Shown: one piece after another, positions 52,030 to 59,654 of the stretch
Layout of the letters: each line of letters starts with the position of its first letter
Position numbering within the stretch: the first letter of the stretch is position 1
Source: Granulicatella sp041433555
Lineage (GTDB): Bacteria; Bacillota; Bacilli; Lactobacillales; Aerococcaceae
Direction of reading: 5' to 3'
Assembly (NCBI RefSeq): GCF_041433555.1
Contig: NZ_JAPWBR010000001.1
Span: 62,001-126,000, forward strand
DNA: 64,000 nucleotides
Program-made: the position numbers and the translations under genes
The notes under the pieces: generated by a model
Database searches by the model: none
Told to the model about the DNA's origin: nothing
What the model saw: the letters and a program-made list of their open reading frames with translations, nothing else

Positions 52030-53034
52030 ATGTCAAAATTAGTATTAACAAAAGGAAAATATGATCACTTAGTAAAACTTTCAAACAACAACCATGTCAT
52101 CGGTGCTTTAGCGATTGACCAACGTGGTTCATTGAAAAAAATGATTGCTGCAGGAAACCCAAATGTAAAAGGTGACGAAGGCATCATCCGCTTCAAAGAA
52201 TTAATTTCTGAAGAATTAACAAAATTCTCTTCTTCAATTCTTTTGGACCCAGAATATGGTCTTCCAGCTGCAAAATTACGCCACGAAGACTGCGGACTTT
52301 TAATCTCTTACGAAAAAACTGGTTACGATGCAACTGAAATCGGCCGCTTACCAGACTTACTTCCAATCTGGTCTGCAAAACGTATTAAAGAGTTAGGCGC
52401 TGACGCTGTGAAAGTTCTTTTATACTATGATATTGACGAAGATCCAGCCATCAACGACATCAAACATGCATGGGTGGAACGTGTTGGTAGCGAATGTGTG
52501 GCAGAAGATATTCCATTCTTCTTAGAAATTGTTTCTTACGAAGCAAGTGACGACGATGTGAAATCAGCGGCATACGCTAAAGTAAAACCTCATAAAGTAA
52601 ACGACGCAATGAAAGTCTTCTCTGACCCACGTTACAACGTTGACGTATTAAAAGTGGAAGTTCCAGTAAACATGAACTTCGTAGAAGGCTTCACTAAAGA
52701 AGGCGTTGAACCTGTTTATACTCGCGAAGAAGCGTTACGTTTATTCAAAGAACAATCTGAAATCACTCACTTACCATTCATCTTCTTAAGTGCTGGTGTT
52801 TCTGCTGAATTATTCCAAGAAACACTACGCTTTGCGAAAGAAGCTGGTTCTACTTTCAATGGTGTGTTATGTGGTCGTGCAACATGGAAAGATTCTGTAG
52901 CTGTGTTTGCGTCTGAAGGGGAAGAAGCTGGTCGTGCGTGGTTGGCAAATCAAGGACGTAAGAACATCGAGGACCTTAATGTTGTTCTAGATGAAACTGC
53001 AACTCCATGGTTAGATCGTGCAGAAGTAAAATAA
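52030..53034 (+). CDS. lacD: Tagatose 1,6-bisphosphate aldolase
   Basis: The 334-residue class I aldolase of the LacD family splits tagatose 1,6-bisphosphate into dihydroxyacetone phosphate and glyceraldehyde 3-phosphate. ALAIDQRGSLKKMIA, SSILLDPEYGLPA, KVLLYYDIDED and VLKVEVPVNMNFVEG (Schiff-base lysine region) are typical. AAGGAG lies upstream. It is last in the GntR operon; the kinase at 45875 could make its substrate. Confidence 0.95.
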   Translation: MSKLVLTKGKYDHLVKLSNNNHVIGALAIDQRGSLKKMIAAGNPNVKGDEGIIRFKELISEELTKFSSSILLDPEYGLPAAKLRHEDCGLLISYEKTGYDATEIGRLPDLLPIWSAKRIKELGADAVKVLLYYDIDEDPAINDIKHAWVERVGSECVAEDIPFFLEIVSYEASDDDVKSAAYAKVKPHKVNDAMKVFSDPRYNVDVLKVEVPVNMNFVEGFTKEGVEPVYTREEALRLFKEQSEITHLPFIFLSAGVSAELFQETLRFAKEAGSTFNGVLCGRATWKDSVAVFASEGEEAGRAWLANQGRKNIEDLNVVLDETATPWLDRAEVK

Positions 53035-53053
53035 ACAAACCAATGAATAAATA

Positions 53054-53247
53054 AGAGCGTTGCTCTTAAACACCTAGGATTTTCTCATACGAGTAGTAAT
53101 GGCTGTACCGGTCTGAGCCAAGGTCTCAGACCTCTCGAGCCTCAAACAGACTCTAGGAAATTTCATTTCCTGAGTCTGTAATTCGCATCGAGTACACTCG
53201 CGACTACTACTCGTATAGAATCCTAGGTGTTTTTTTCGCAACGCTCT
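53054..53247 (-). repeat. Structured intergenic repeat family A, copy 5
   Basis: The outermost arms AGAGCGTTGC (53054-53063) and GCAACGCTCT (53238-53247) are exact complements. Next come CACCTAGGAT/ATCCTAGGTG and ATACGAGTAGTA/TACTACTCGTAT. The internal hairpins are CAGACTC/GAGTCTG and, on the minus strand, CTGAGAC-CUUG-GCTCAG (forward CAAG at 53119-53122). It lies downstream of lacD. Confidence 0.8.
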
Positions 53248-53297
53248 ACTTTTTTACTTCTTCTAACCATGGATTGCGGAGAAGGATGAAAGATAAG

Positions 53298-53333
53298 AAA
53301 AAGGCCGGGCGAAAAAAATCGCTCGGCCTTTTT
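53298..53333. terminator. Bidirectional terminator between lacD and copZ
   Basis: AAAAAGGCCGGGCGA pairs with TCGCTCGGCCTTTTT around an A-rich loop, with T-runs on either strand. Confidence 0.9.
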
Positions 53334-53341
53334 GGGGTTGA

Positions 53342-53539
53342 TTATTTTTTGATGCTGTATTTTGTGCCTTCGAGGGATGCTTGTAATGCGTCGACGCTTG
53401 CGTCTCCTTCGACTGTGGCTACTTTTGTTTCTAGGCTCACTTCAACGTTTGTTACGCCTGGGACGTTTGAGAAGCGTTCTTTTACTGTGTTAGCACATCC
53501 TGCGCATTTGATTCCTTCTAAATTGTATTCTTTTTTCAT
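53342..53539 (-). CDS. copZ: Copper chaperone CopZ
   Basis: The 65-residue heavy-metal-associated domain has the copper-binding motif KCAGCAN near residue 12, where Met-x-Cys-x-x-Cys is more usual (here Ile-Lys-Cys-x-x-Cys). It carries Cu(I) to the CopA ATPase or the CopY repressor. AAAGGAG precedes the start, and it follows copA by about 20 bases. A longer frame upstream lies in copA and is rejected. Confidence 0.9.
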   Translation of the reverse strand: MKKEYNLEGIKCAGCANTVKERFSNVPGVTNVEVSLETKVATVEGDASVDALQASLEGTKYSIKK

Positions 53540-53559
53540 AAAAAATCTCTCCTTTATCG

Positions 53560-55803
53560 TTATGCTTTCCAGCGTTTTAATCTTAGGGCGTTGAGGACAA
53601 CGGATACGGAACTGAAGCTCATTGCGGCTCCGGCAATCATTGGGTTGAGGAGTGGTCCGCCAAAGAGGTGAAGAACTCCCATCGCAAATGGAATTCCGAT
53701 AACGTTGTAGGCAAATGCCCAAAATAGATTTTCTTTAATATTACGGATGGTTGCGCGGCTAAGTTTTAACATCGCTGGCACATCCATCAAGTCGCTCTTC
53801 ATTAAGACGGCGTCTGCAGATTCGATGGCTACGTCTGTTCCGGTACCGATTGCGATACCAACTTGTGCTTGTGCAAGAGCTGGGGCATCATTGATACCAT
53901 CCCCCACCATCGCCACAATATAGCCTTCTTCTTGTAATTTTGAGACATAATTCGCCTTATCTTGCGGTAAAACTTCACTAAATACGCGGTCAATCCCCAC
54001 TTCAGCAGCAATCGCTTGTGCAGTACGTTCGTGGTCCCCTGTCATCATGGCTACTTGAATGCCCATTTCATGTAGGGTTTGGATGGCACGCGCGCTGCTT
54101 TCTTTTACAGTATCCGCTACAACAATCAAGCCTTGTACGGCATCGTTATAGCCGATATAGAGCGGTGTTTTTCCTTGTTCGGCAAAATGATTGGCTTTGT
54201 CGTTCATCTCAACATTGGCAAGACCATTTTCTCGCATCCATTTTTCATTACCAAGGAAGACGAGTGTTTCACCAACGTGGCCTTTAATCCCAAAACCAGG
54301 AATGGCTTCGAAGTTCGTCACTTCATCAAATGCAGCCCCTTGTTCTTTGGCTTTGGCAACAATCGCTTCACCAAGAGGGTGTTCTGACGCCACTTCAAGG
54401 CTAGCAGCTAGGCGAATGAGGGCATCTGCATCGGTAGAATCGGCAGTGACCACATCTGTGACAACAGGAGTTCCGTTTGTGATGGTTCCTGTTTTGTCGA
54501 AAACAACCATATTCACGTGGTTAGCTTCTTCCAACGCTTCCCCGCTCTTAAGAAGGATTCCATTTTCGGCCCCTTTACCAGTCCCAACCATGATAGCAGT
54601 TGGTGTCGCAAGTCCTAATGCACATGGGCAGGCGATGACGAGGACTGAGATAGTAATCGTGAGGGCAAATACCCATGATTCTTGTCCAAGGAAATACCAA
54701 GCAAGTCCAGAAACAAGAGCTAATCCAATGACGATTGGAACGAATACTCCAGAAACCTTGTCGGCCAGTTTTGCAATCGGCGCTTTAGATCCTTGTGCTT
54801 GTTCGACTAACTGAATGATTTGAGAAAGGGCTGTGTCTTTCCCGATTTTTGTTGCTTTTAGAATGAAAGAACCTGTCTTGTTTAAACTTGCCCCAATCAC
54901 TTCATCGCCAACTGCTTTCGATACTGGAATACTTTCCCCTGTTAACATCGATTCGTCAACGGTTGAGTTTCCTTCTGTCACGACGCCATCGACTGGAACT
55001 TTTTCACCCGGTTTGACACGAATGAGGTCGCCCACTTGCACTTCTTCTACAGGAACTGCTACTTCTTGTCCGTCGCGTAAAACCGTCGCCATTTTAGGAG
55101 CAAGGCCTACGAGCGTTTGAATCGCCATGGATGTTTTCCCTTTTGACACGTCTTCGAAGTATTTTCCAAGTGTGATTAAGGTTAAAATAACGCCGGCTGA
55201 TTCGTAGTAAAGGTTCATCGCAAAATGCGCATGGCCTTCTAATACGTGGTACGTTCCGTAAAGGCTATAAAGGAACGCAGCGCTTGTTCCAAGTGCGACT
55301 AAGCTGTCCATGTTCGGATGTCCTTTAGACAAGGCCTTAAATCCATCCACGAAGAAACGACGTCCGAGCCAGATAATTGGGAGAGAGAGCGCCAATTGAA
55401 TCAACGCGTAGCTAACTGGACTTTGCATTGGGCTTAGAAAGGCTGGCATTGGAATTCCAACCATATCCGCCATTGCGATAAAGAGAAGTGGCACGGTGAA
55501 AATCGCTGAAATGGTTAGGTTTCGCTTCATTTCTCTTAAGTGCGCTTCTTTCTTTTCGTTCTTTTCTTCGAGTTCTTCTTCCACTGATTTGCCACGAGGG
55601 CGAGCGCCGTATCCCACACCATCGACCACTTTGGCGATGTCTTCAGGGGTCACGCTATCGTTTGCTTCAACAGTCATGATCTCGGTTGCCAAGTTGACGC
55701 TAGCTTTAGCAACGCCTGGAATTTTGCTGACGGCATTCTCGATCGTCATGGCACATGAAGCACAACTCATTCCTTCAATAATGTACTCTTTTTGTTTGCT
55801 CAT
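53560..55803 (-). CDS. copA: Copper-exporting P1B-type ATPase CopA
   Basis: The 747-residue protein has one N-terminal metal-binding domain with GMSCASCA (Cys14, Cys17), eight membrane helices including the transport motif CPC (VLVIACPCALGLATP), the phosphorylated Asp in VVFDKTGTITNG, and the hinge MVGDGINDAPALAQA. It pumps Cu(I) out of the cell. The ATG at 55803 is preferred; a GTG three codons earlier is possible, and the ribosome binding site is weak. CopY-type boxes precede it. Confidence 0.95.
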   Translation of the reverse strand: MSKQKEYIIEGMSCASCAMTIENAVSKIPGVAKASVNLATEIMTVEANDSVTPEDIAKVVDGVGYGARPRGKSVEEELEEKNEKKEAHLREMKRNLTISAIFTVPLLFIAMADMVGIPMPAFLSPMQSPVSYALIQLALSLPIIWLGRRFFVDGFKALSKGHPNMDSLVALGTSAAFLYSLYGTYHVLEGHAHFAMNLYYESAGVILTLITLGKYFEDVSKGKTSMAIQTLVGLAPKMATVLRDGQEVAVPVEEVQVGDLIRVKPGEKVPVDGVVTEGNSTVDESMLTGESIPVSKAVGDEVIGASLNKTGSFILKATKIGKDTALSQIIQLVEQAQGSKAPIAKLADKVSGVFVPIVIGLALVSGLAWYFLGQESWVFALTITISVLVIACPCALGLATPTAIMVGTGKGAENGILLKSGEALEEANHVNMVVFDKTGTITNGTPVVTDVVTADSTDADALIRLAASLEVASEHPLGEAIVAKAKEQGAAFDEVTNFEAIPGFGIKGHVGETLVFLGNEKWMRENGLANVEMNDKANHFAEQGKTPLYIGYNDAVQGLIVVADTVKESSARAIQTLHEMGIQVAMMTGDHERTAQAIAAEVGIDRVFSEVLPQDKANYVSKLQEEGYIVAMVGDGINDAPALAQAQVGIAIGTGTDVAIESADAVLMKSDLMDVPAMLKLSRATIRNIKENLFWAFAYNVIGIPFAMGVLHLFGGPLLNPMIAGAAMSFSSVSVVLNALRLKRWKA

Positions 55804-55822
55804 TACTTTCACCGCTTTCGTT

Positions 55823-55871
55823 TACATTTGTAATTTACATTGTTAGTTTACACCAGTAATCTACAAATGTC
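55823..55871 (-). promoter_or_regulatory. copA promoter with two CopY-type boxes
   Basis: TACATTTGTA (55823-55832) and, on the minus strand, GACATTTGTA (55862-55871) both fit the cop box KACANNTGTA. The promoter TTGACA-17-TAAACT runs between them on the minus strand, its -35 overlapping the upstream box. No copY gene lies in this operon. Confidence 0.82.
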
Positions 55872-55906
55872 AACAAGAAAGTTTGAAAAAATTTTTTTGA
55901 ATAAAA

Positions 55907-55943
55907 AAACTCAAGCCAACAGCGATTCTGCCAGCTTGAGTTT
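55907..55943 (-). terminator. Terminator of the DUF2185 gene
   Basis: AAACTCAAGC pairs with GCTTGAGTTT, followed on the minus strand by a T-run, 14 bases beyond the stop. Confidence 0.85.
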
Positions 55944-55956
55944 GGGTGTAATCTAT

Positions 55957-56301
55957 TTATTTTGCTGAAGATAAAATTTCTTCTATCGTAGTTTCTCTCT
56001 CTTCGATTAAATCGTAAAAGCCAACATGAACACCCTCTTCATATAGCCAACATAAATCTGTCCCATACGGTGCTTCGAAAATCTCAAACATTACTGGAGC
56101 AATCTCATAAATGGAATCGGCTCCTAGAATTTTGAAATTGGCTGCATCTGAAAGATACTCTTCATCATCTTCAATGGATAGTAGATTCCATCCGTTCAAT
56201 GGTGGGGTTATAGATTGATCACGAAAAGTATATCGAATCGGCTTGCCCTCAAGAATATTATTCGAAACAATAAAACCACCAAAATCACTATTATTAATCA
56301 T
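55957..56301 (-). CDS. DUF2185 (Imm33-like) immunity protein
   Basis: The 114-residue acidic cytosolic protein has GGFIVSNNILEGKPIRYTFR, then NGWNLLSIEDDEEYLSD and a LCWLYEEG region, the DUF2185/Imm33 pattern. Such proteins neutralise C-terminal toxin domains of secreted polymorphic toxins. GGAGG precedes the start. It is the last gene of a minus-strand immunity cluster and has no toxin next to it. Confidence 0.78.
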   Translation of the reverse strand: MINNSDFGGFIVSNNILEGKPIRYTFRDQSITPPLNGWNLLSIEDDEEYLSDAANFKILGADSIYEIAPVMFEIFEAPYGTDLCWLYEEGVHVGFYDLIEERETTIEEILSSAK

Positions 56302-56453
56302 TGTACGCCTCCATTCAATTAGGAATTAACAACATTGATGCAAAAACCAAGTTGAAGATTCCATATACTTCTTCAATAAAATCTATCCTAGTTTCCTTAC
56401 CTCAGACTATTCTCTTTTTTTCTAAGGAAGAAGTTATTTGCTACTCTGTGGCA

Positions 56454-56771
56454 TCATCCCAGAGGGGGGGATGGATATTGAGGAGCCCAACCATTGGAAA
56501 TATAGTACTTGTTTCTTGAAACAGTATGTTCTAATAACTCCATAAATTTTTCTTTTGCTTCTTTAAAATTAGTATACTCAAAAATCTTTCCTTTCTCAGC
56601 TCGATCCCTTGTTAGATATACCTCATATTTTTCAGTTTCATTATTGAACTCAATTCGCGTTTCCCATTCTGAGAGACCATGCTCATTAAAAACTGAGTAT
56701 CGTAAACTTTCATAACCTAATTCTTTAATTTCTTTCAGAATATTTTCTCTAAGTAATTCCATCTTTTTCAT
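56454..56771 (-). CDS. Imm59-like immunity protein, C-terminus probably frameshifted
   Basis: The 105-residue frame begins MKKMELLRENILKEIKELGY, followed by SLRYSVFNEHGLSEWETRIEF and VYLTRDRAEKGKIFEY, close to Imm59-family proteins in memory. It ends abnormally in PSPPLG at a run of seven G (56464-56470; C on the coding strand). One C fewer would give SPLWDDATE, like the usual ending. Its start overlaps the toxin remnant stop. Confidence 0.75.
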   Translation of the reverse strand: MKKMELLRENILKEIKELGYESLRYSVFNEHGLSEWETRIEFNNETEKYEVYLTRDRAEKGKIFEYTNFKEAKEKFMELLEHTVSRNKYYISNGWAPQYPSPPLG

Positions 56772-56929
56772 CTCTTCACCTTATTGAGACTAAACTTGCT
56801 GGCTGCTGAGGAGGATGCATACCCTCCTATCAGGTTCCCTAAAAAGTTTGCAATTTGAGCATCCTCTTCGCTTCCACCTACAAGCTTGGTCCCATGATAG
56901 GCAACCTGACCCGTTGTATAGAGATTCAT
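56768..56929 (-). pseudogene. Remnant of a polymorphic toxin C-terminal region
   Basis: A 53-codon frame reads MNLYTTGQVAYHGTK, then LVGGSEEDAQIANFLGNLIG, and ends in SLNKVKR. A stop lies a few codons upstream and there is no ribosome binding site, so it is a fragment rather than a gene. Glycine-rich sequence of this type occurs near the end of secreted LXG/polymorphic toxins. The stop overlaps the Imm59-like start, as expected for a toxin-immunity pair. Confidence 0.55.
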
Positions 56930-56950
56930 TACTCTTAGAATACAACATAA

Positions 56951-57184
56951 TTATACAAAGTCTAATTGAATAGTTTGATTGCTCTCCATTTTTTTAGCTG
57001 TATTAATAATATTTTCTATTTCTCTTTGAGTTATCGGAAGATTCTCATGAGGTGGCTCCCATTGTGTCATACTATCTTTATAAACAACAAATTTTTTATT
57101 GATCAGCAATTCTCCTTGTGCTTTTAAGAGGAAACCATTCTCTAAATCAAAAGTAATTGTTGATCTTGTTCCTGTAATTTTCAT
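56951..57184 (-). CDS. Imm74-like immunity protein
   Basis: The 77-residue protein starts MKITGTRSTITFDLENGFLL, then GELLINKKFVVYKDSM, WEPPHENLPIT and a helical ending, matching Imm74 in memory. GAGAGG precedes the start. It sits in the immunity gene cluster with no cognate toxin beside it. Confidence 0.7.
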   Translation of the reverse strand: MKITGTRSTITFDLENGFLLKAQGELLINKKFVVYKDSMTQWEPPHENLPITQREIENIINTAKKMESNQTIQLDFV

Positions 57185-57223
57185 TTCTACCTCTCGAATA
57201 TAATTTTTTCTACTTATTCATCT

Positions 57224-57544
57224 TCAATCCTCTATCATCAGTGGAAAAGTATCTTCCCCTCTGTGCATTCTATCTTCTATTTCTTTCCACTCTAAAACCA
57301 ATTTATAAAGCTCATTTGTAGGAATAAGACATGGATTGCCTAATATTTCTTCCTCAAATTGAAAGTAAACTTCTGTTATTTCTTTTCCAATTTCAAGCCC
57401 TAACAAATTACCATCAAAAGCATATTCTTCCATATTCCCAGAAATTACACTCTCCAAAGCTTCTCGAACATACAGATAAAAATCCGTGACTTCTGTAATC
57501 ATAAAGGTTGTTATAATTTCATAATCTTCTCTATCATACAACAC
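57224..57544 (-). CDS. Small acidic protein, probable immunity gene
   Basis: The 106-residue acidic protein has FMITEVTDFYLYVREALESV and a C-terminal LYKLVLEWKEIEDRM. It resembles small proteins found in toxin-immunity arrays, but I cannot name the family firmly. The start is unclear: GTG at 57542-57544 or the following TTG, neither with a good ribosome binding site, and the frame stays open further upstream. The place in the cluster supports an immunity role. Confidence 0.6.
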   Translation of the reverse strand: MLYDREDYEIITTFMITEVTDFYLYVREALESVISGNMEEYAFDGNLLGLEIGKEITEVYFQFEEEILGNPCLIPTNELYKLVLEWKEIEDRMHRGEDTFPLMIED

Positions 57545-57584
57545 CGTAAGTGCATTTCTGTCTTTATTGATTTTTTCTTTGAGT

Positions 57585-58226
57585 TTAATCTGAGACTGTT
57601 TCTATGAAAAGAAGCCCGTCTTCATTTTTAATAACAATCGAATAATAATAACCACGATTACTATTACTTCCGACTAGAGAAACACTCAGCGAATCCGAGT
57701 CCCCTAACCCTAAAAAAGAATTGATGATTTCATTTGTTACTTTATAGCGTAGTTCAAAATCACCATTCATCATACTATAGGACTTTTCTTGTAAGTCTAG
57801 CTTTGATAATACATCCCGATTTAAGGTCAATTTCTCAAATAAGAAACCTTGGTACGGCCAATATGCTTCATCACTCTCATTTGCAAATTGATACTTCCCA
57901 TCTTGATACTGAAAGTTTGTTTCAAAGATTTTTTCTCTACTTTTGTTTTCAATCTTTGAGATAGTGCTAATAATAGGCTCACCTTTATTTGTAGCTACTA
58001 ATTCAACATGTATGATATAAGCTTCATCTTTAAAAGATTGTTTTATCTTAAATCCATCAGGAAATTGCTCAAACAAATCCTCTAATCTTTCTGTTGGATA
58101 CACGCGGCTCATTTCTGTTCCGATACGCTTTTCTAAATACGCACGATTATTTCTTGGATTGCATCCAAATGATAGAAAGAAAATTCCACCCAGTATACAT
58201 GCGTATATTAATTTCTTAAAATTCAT
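57585..58226 (-). CDS. Putative lipoprotein in the immunity cluster
   Basis: The 213-residue protein has a signal peptide with lipobox LSFGC. The mature part is beta-rich with alternating charged and aromatic residues (FKDEAYIIHVELVATNKGE, SNRGYYYSIVIKNEDGLLF). GAGG lies upstream of the ATG. It is the first gene of the immunity cluster on this strand; surface lipoproteins can act as immunity factors, but nothing in the sequence proves it. Confidence 0.72.
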   Translation of the reverse strand: MNFKKLIYACILGGIFFLSFGCNPRNNRAYLEKRIGTEMSRVYPTERLEDLFEQFPDGFKIKQSFKDEAYIIHVELVATNKGEPIISTISKIENKSREKIFETNFQYQDGKYQFANESDEAYWPYQGFLFEKLTLNRDVLSKLDLQEKSYSMMNGDFELRYKVTNEIINSFLGLGDSDSLSVSLVGSNSNRGYYYSIVIKNEDGLLFIETVSD

Positions 58227-58315
58227 CCTTAATCCTCACTTTATGAGCTCTTAACTATTGTTAGCTAAATTATATCATTTGCAGTTCATTCATTCGATAG
58301 TTTTCCTAACAAAAA

Positions 58316-58345
58316 CAGCTCAAAAGCGTTCTAACTTCTGAGCTG
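58316..58345 (-). terminator. Terminator of the tautomerase gene
   Basis: CAGCTCA pairs with TGAGCTG, followed on the minus strand by TTTTTG, about 28 bases beyond the stop. Confidence 0.72.
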
Positions 58346-58372
58346 CCCTGTATTTTTTCTAACTGAAGCTGA

Positions 58373-58552
58373 TTAGCCTCTTAATTTGCCGTTTTGGCCA
58401 AGGTTTTCTGCTTTAATTTCTTGGATAATGATATGAATGTGTTCTGTTGGCGCGCCAGTGTGTTTAGAGACCACTTCTGTCACTTCTTTGACAAGGGCTT
58501 CTTTTTGTTCACGGCTTCTTCCTTCGATCATTTCAACATGAATAAATGGCAT
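58373..58552 (-). CDS. 4-oxalocrotonate tautomerase-family protein
   Basis: The 59-residue protein begins MPFIHVEMIEGRSREQKEAL; removal of Met exposes Pro1, the catalytic base of the family. HIHIIIQEI supplies the core strand. Small tautomerases act on 2-hydroxymuconate or similar enols; in Firmicutes the natural substrate is often unknown. AAAGGAGG precedes the ATG. It is monocistronic. Confidence 0.9.
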   Translation of the reverse strand: MPFIHVEMIEGRSREQKEALVKEVTEVVSKHTGAPTEHIHIIIQEIKAENLGQNGKLRG

Positions 58553-58651
58553 GGTTGTGCCTCCTTTCGTTTTGAACTAGCTTATATAGTTGCACTTTGA
58601 TTCTATTCTACTCCTAAATGGGTGGGAATACTAGGCGTGGTGCTGGAAAGG

Positions 58652-58945
58652 CCTCACACCCTGTGTAGTCGGGTTCGAATCACACCCTGTGTAGTTGAAT
58701 TCGGGCTCACAGGACTGCAAAACTTCGCACTGTGAAGTTTTGCTTCCCGAAATATCCGCACGACTTGTGCCAAGTCCCTTGCGTTACTCCGGTCCAGTGT
58801 TTCAGTCCTGAGCGTTCGCCCTCACACCCTGTGTAGTCGGGTTCGGCTTCGCAGAAATGGCGTGCGTTTCCCCAAACGTACGCACGACTCGTTCCGAGTC
58901 CTTTGCGTCGTTCGGGTCCAACGTTCCATTTCTGAGCGCGAAGCC
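58652..58945. repeat. Structured repeat cluster, family B (two diverged copies)
   Basis: This 393-base gene-free spacer (58553-58945) holds the motif CACACCCTGTGTAGT three times (58655, 58681, 58823). It also holds two diverged folded units. Unit 1 (about 58709-58812) has CAGGACTG/CAGTCCTG arms. Unit 2 (about 58846-58945) has GCTTCGC-AGAAATGG paired with CCATTTCT-GCGAAGC. Both share CGCACGACT, AGTCC, TTGCGT and GGTCCA. The end of unit 2 overlaps the folT stop. Confidence 0.72.
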
Positions 58946-59485
58946 TTACACCCTATATTTCTCTATTAAAGTTTTCATGGTTTTGTTTGAAAAGAGCACG
59001 GTTAGGACGGCGGTATTCAATGGGAGTGTGATCATATTTTTCAGGATTCGCAGTGGCATGAAGGCGGCGAAGGCTTTTTGCGTCATCATATACACCCAGA
59101 TTGAATTCAGTCCGAGGTTACAAACGATGGTGACGAGCAATACTGTCATGAAGATTTGTTCCCATCTGAGTGGTCTCTTATATAAGAAGTATCCGTAGAT
59201 AAGTCCTCCGACAAGGGCTGTGAAGGTGTATCCGATGAAGAATTGTCCACTCTCTCCGCGGAAGAAGTTCCCGAGGATATCGACTAGGATTCCCACAAGT
59301 GCTGCACGCCACGGTCCCAGCATCACCCCTGCGATGGCTGCTCCGATAAACCCGAAGCCGATTTGTACGTAGAGGCCGAATTTAATTGTCGGCAACATTT
59401 CCATCACAAGACGAATGGCTACGACCATCGCCATCACTGTAATATCCAGTGTTCTTTTTCGATTGTATTTCTTTGTATTTTCCAT
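58946..59485 (-). CDS. folT: Folate ECF transporter S component FolT
   Basis: The 179-residue membrane protein has five or six helices and fits FolT: LDITVMAMVVAIRLVMEMLP, GFIGAAIAGVMLGPWRAALVGILVDILG, and FIGYTFTALVGGLIYG. It binds folate and couples to the shared ECF ATPase module. AAAGGAG precedes the ATG at 59485. The THF riboswitch in the leader supports the substrate. Confidence 0.93.
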   Translation of the reverse strand: MENTKKYNRKRTLDITVMAMVVAIRLVMEMLPTIKFGLYVQIGFGFIGAAIAGVMLGPWRAALVGILVDILGNFFRGESGQFFIGYTFTALVGGLIYGYFLYKRPLRWEQIFMTVLLVTIVCNLGLNSIWVYMMTQKAFAAFMPLRILKNMITLPLNTAVLTVLFSNKTMKTLIEKYRV

Positions 59486-59552
59486 ATTAGCATCTCCTTT
59501 AATTGTAAAGAGTTGCTCCATTTAACTACTTCTATTTCTAGTGTTGTGTAAA

Positions 59553-59649
59553 TGCAGCGAATGCGACTAAATTACCGCAATGTTTCCATTTTCGTCCCAG
59601 TGGCAACATTCCATCCGCCGGGCACTTAACGCAATAAAGTCTACTCTGA
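59553..59649 (-). promoter_or_regulatory. Tetrahydrofolate riboswitch
   Basis: The minus strand contains the conserved THF aptamer blocks GAGTAGAC, GCGTTAAGTGCC, GGAATGTTGCC, ACGAAAATGG, GCGGTAATTTAG and CGCATTCGCTGC in order. A TATAAT -10 (59649-59654) lies just upstream. Folate binding should lower folT expression; the expression platform before the start codon was not resolved. Confidence 0.92.
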
Positions 59650-59654
59650 TTATA

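Noticed and set aside
56302..56453. Short minus-strand frame ending FASMLLIPN upstream of the DUF2185 gene
   Set aside because: It has only about 28 codons after a stop, no start signal and no similarity; at most a gene fragment.
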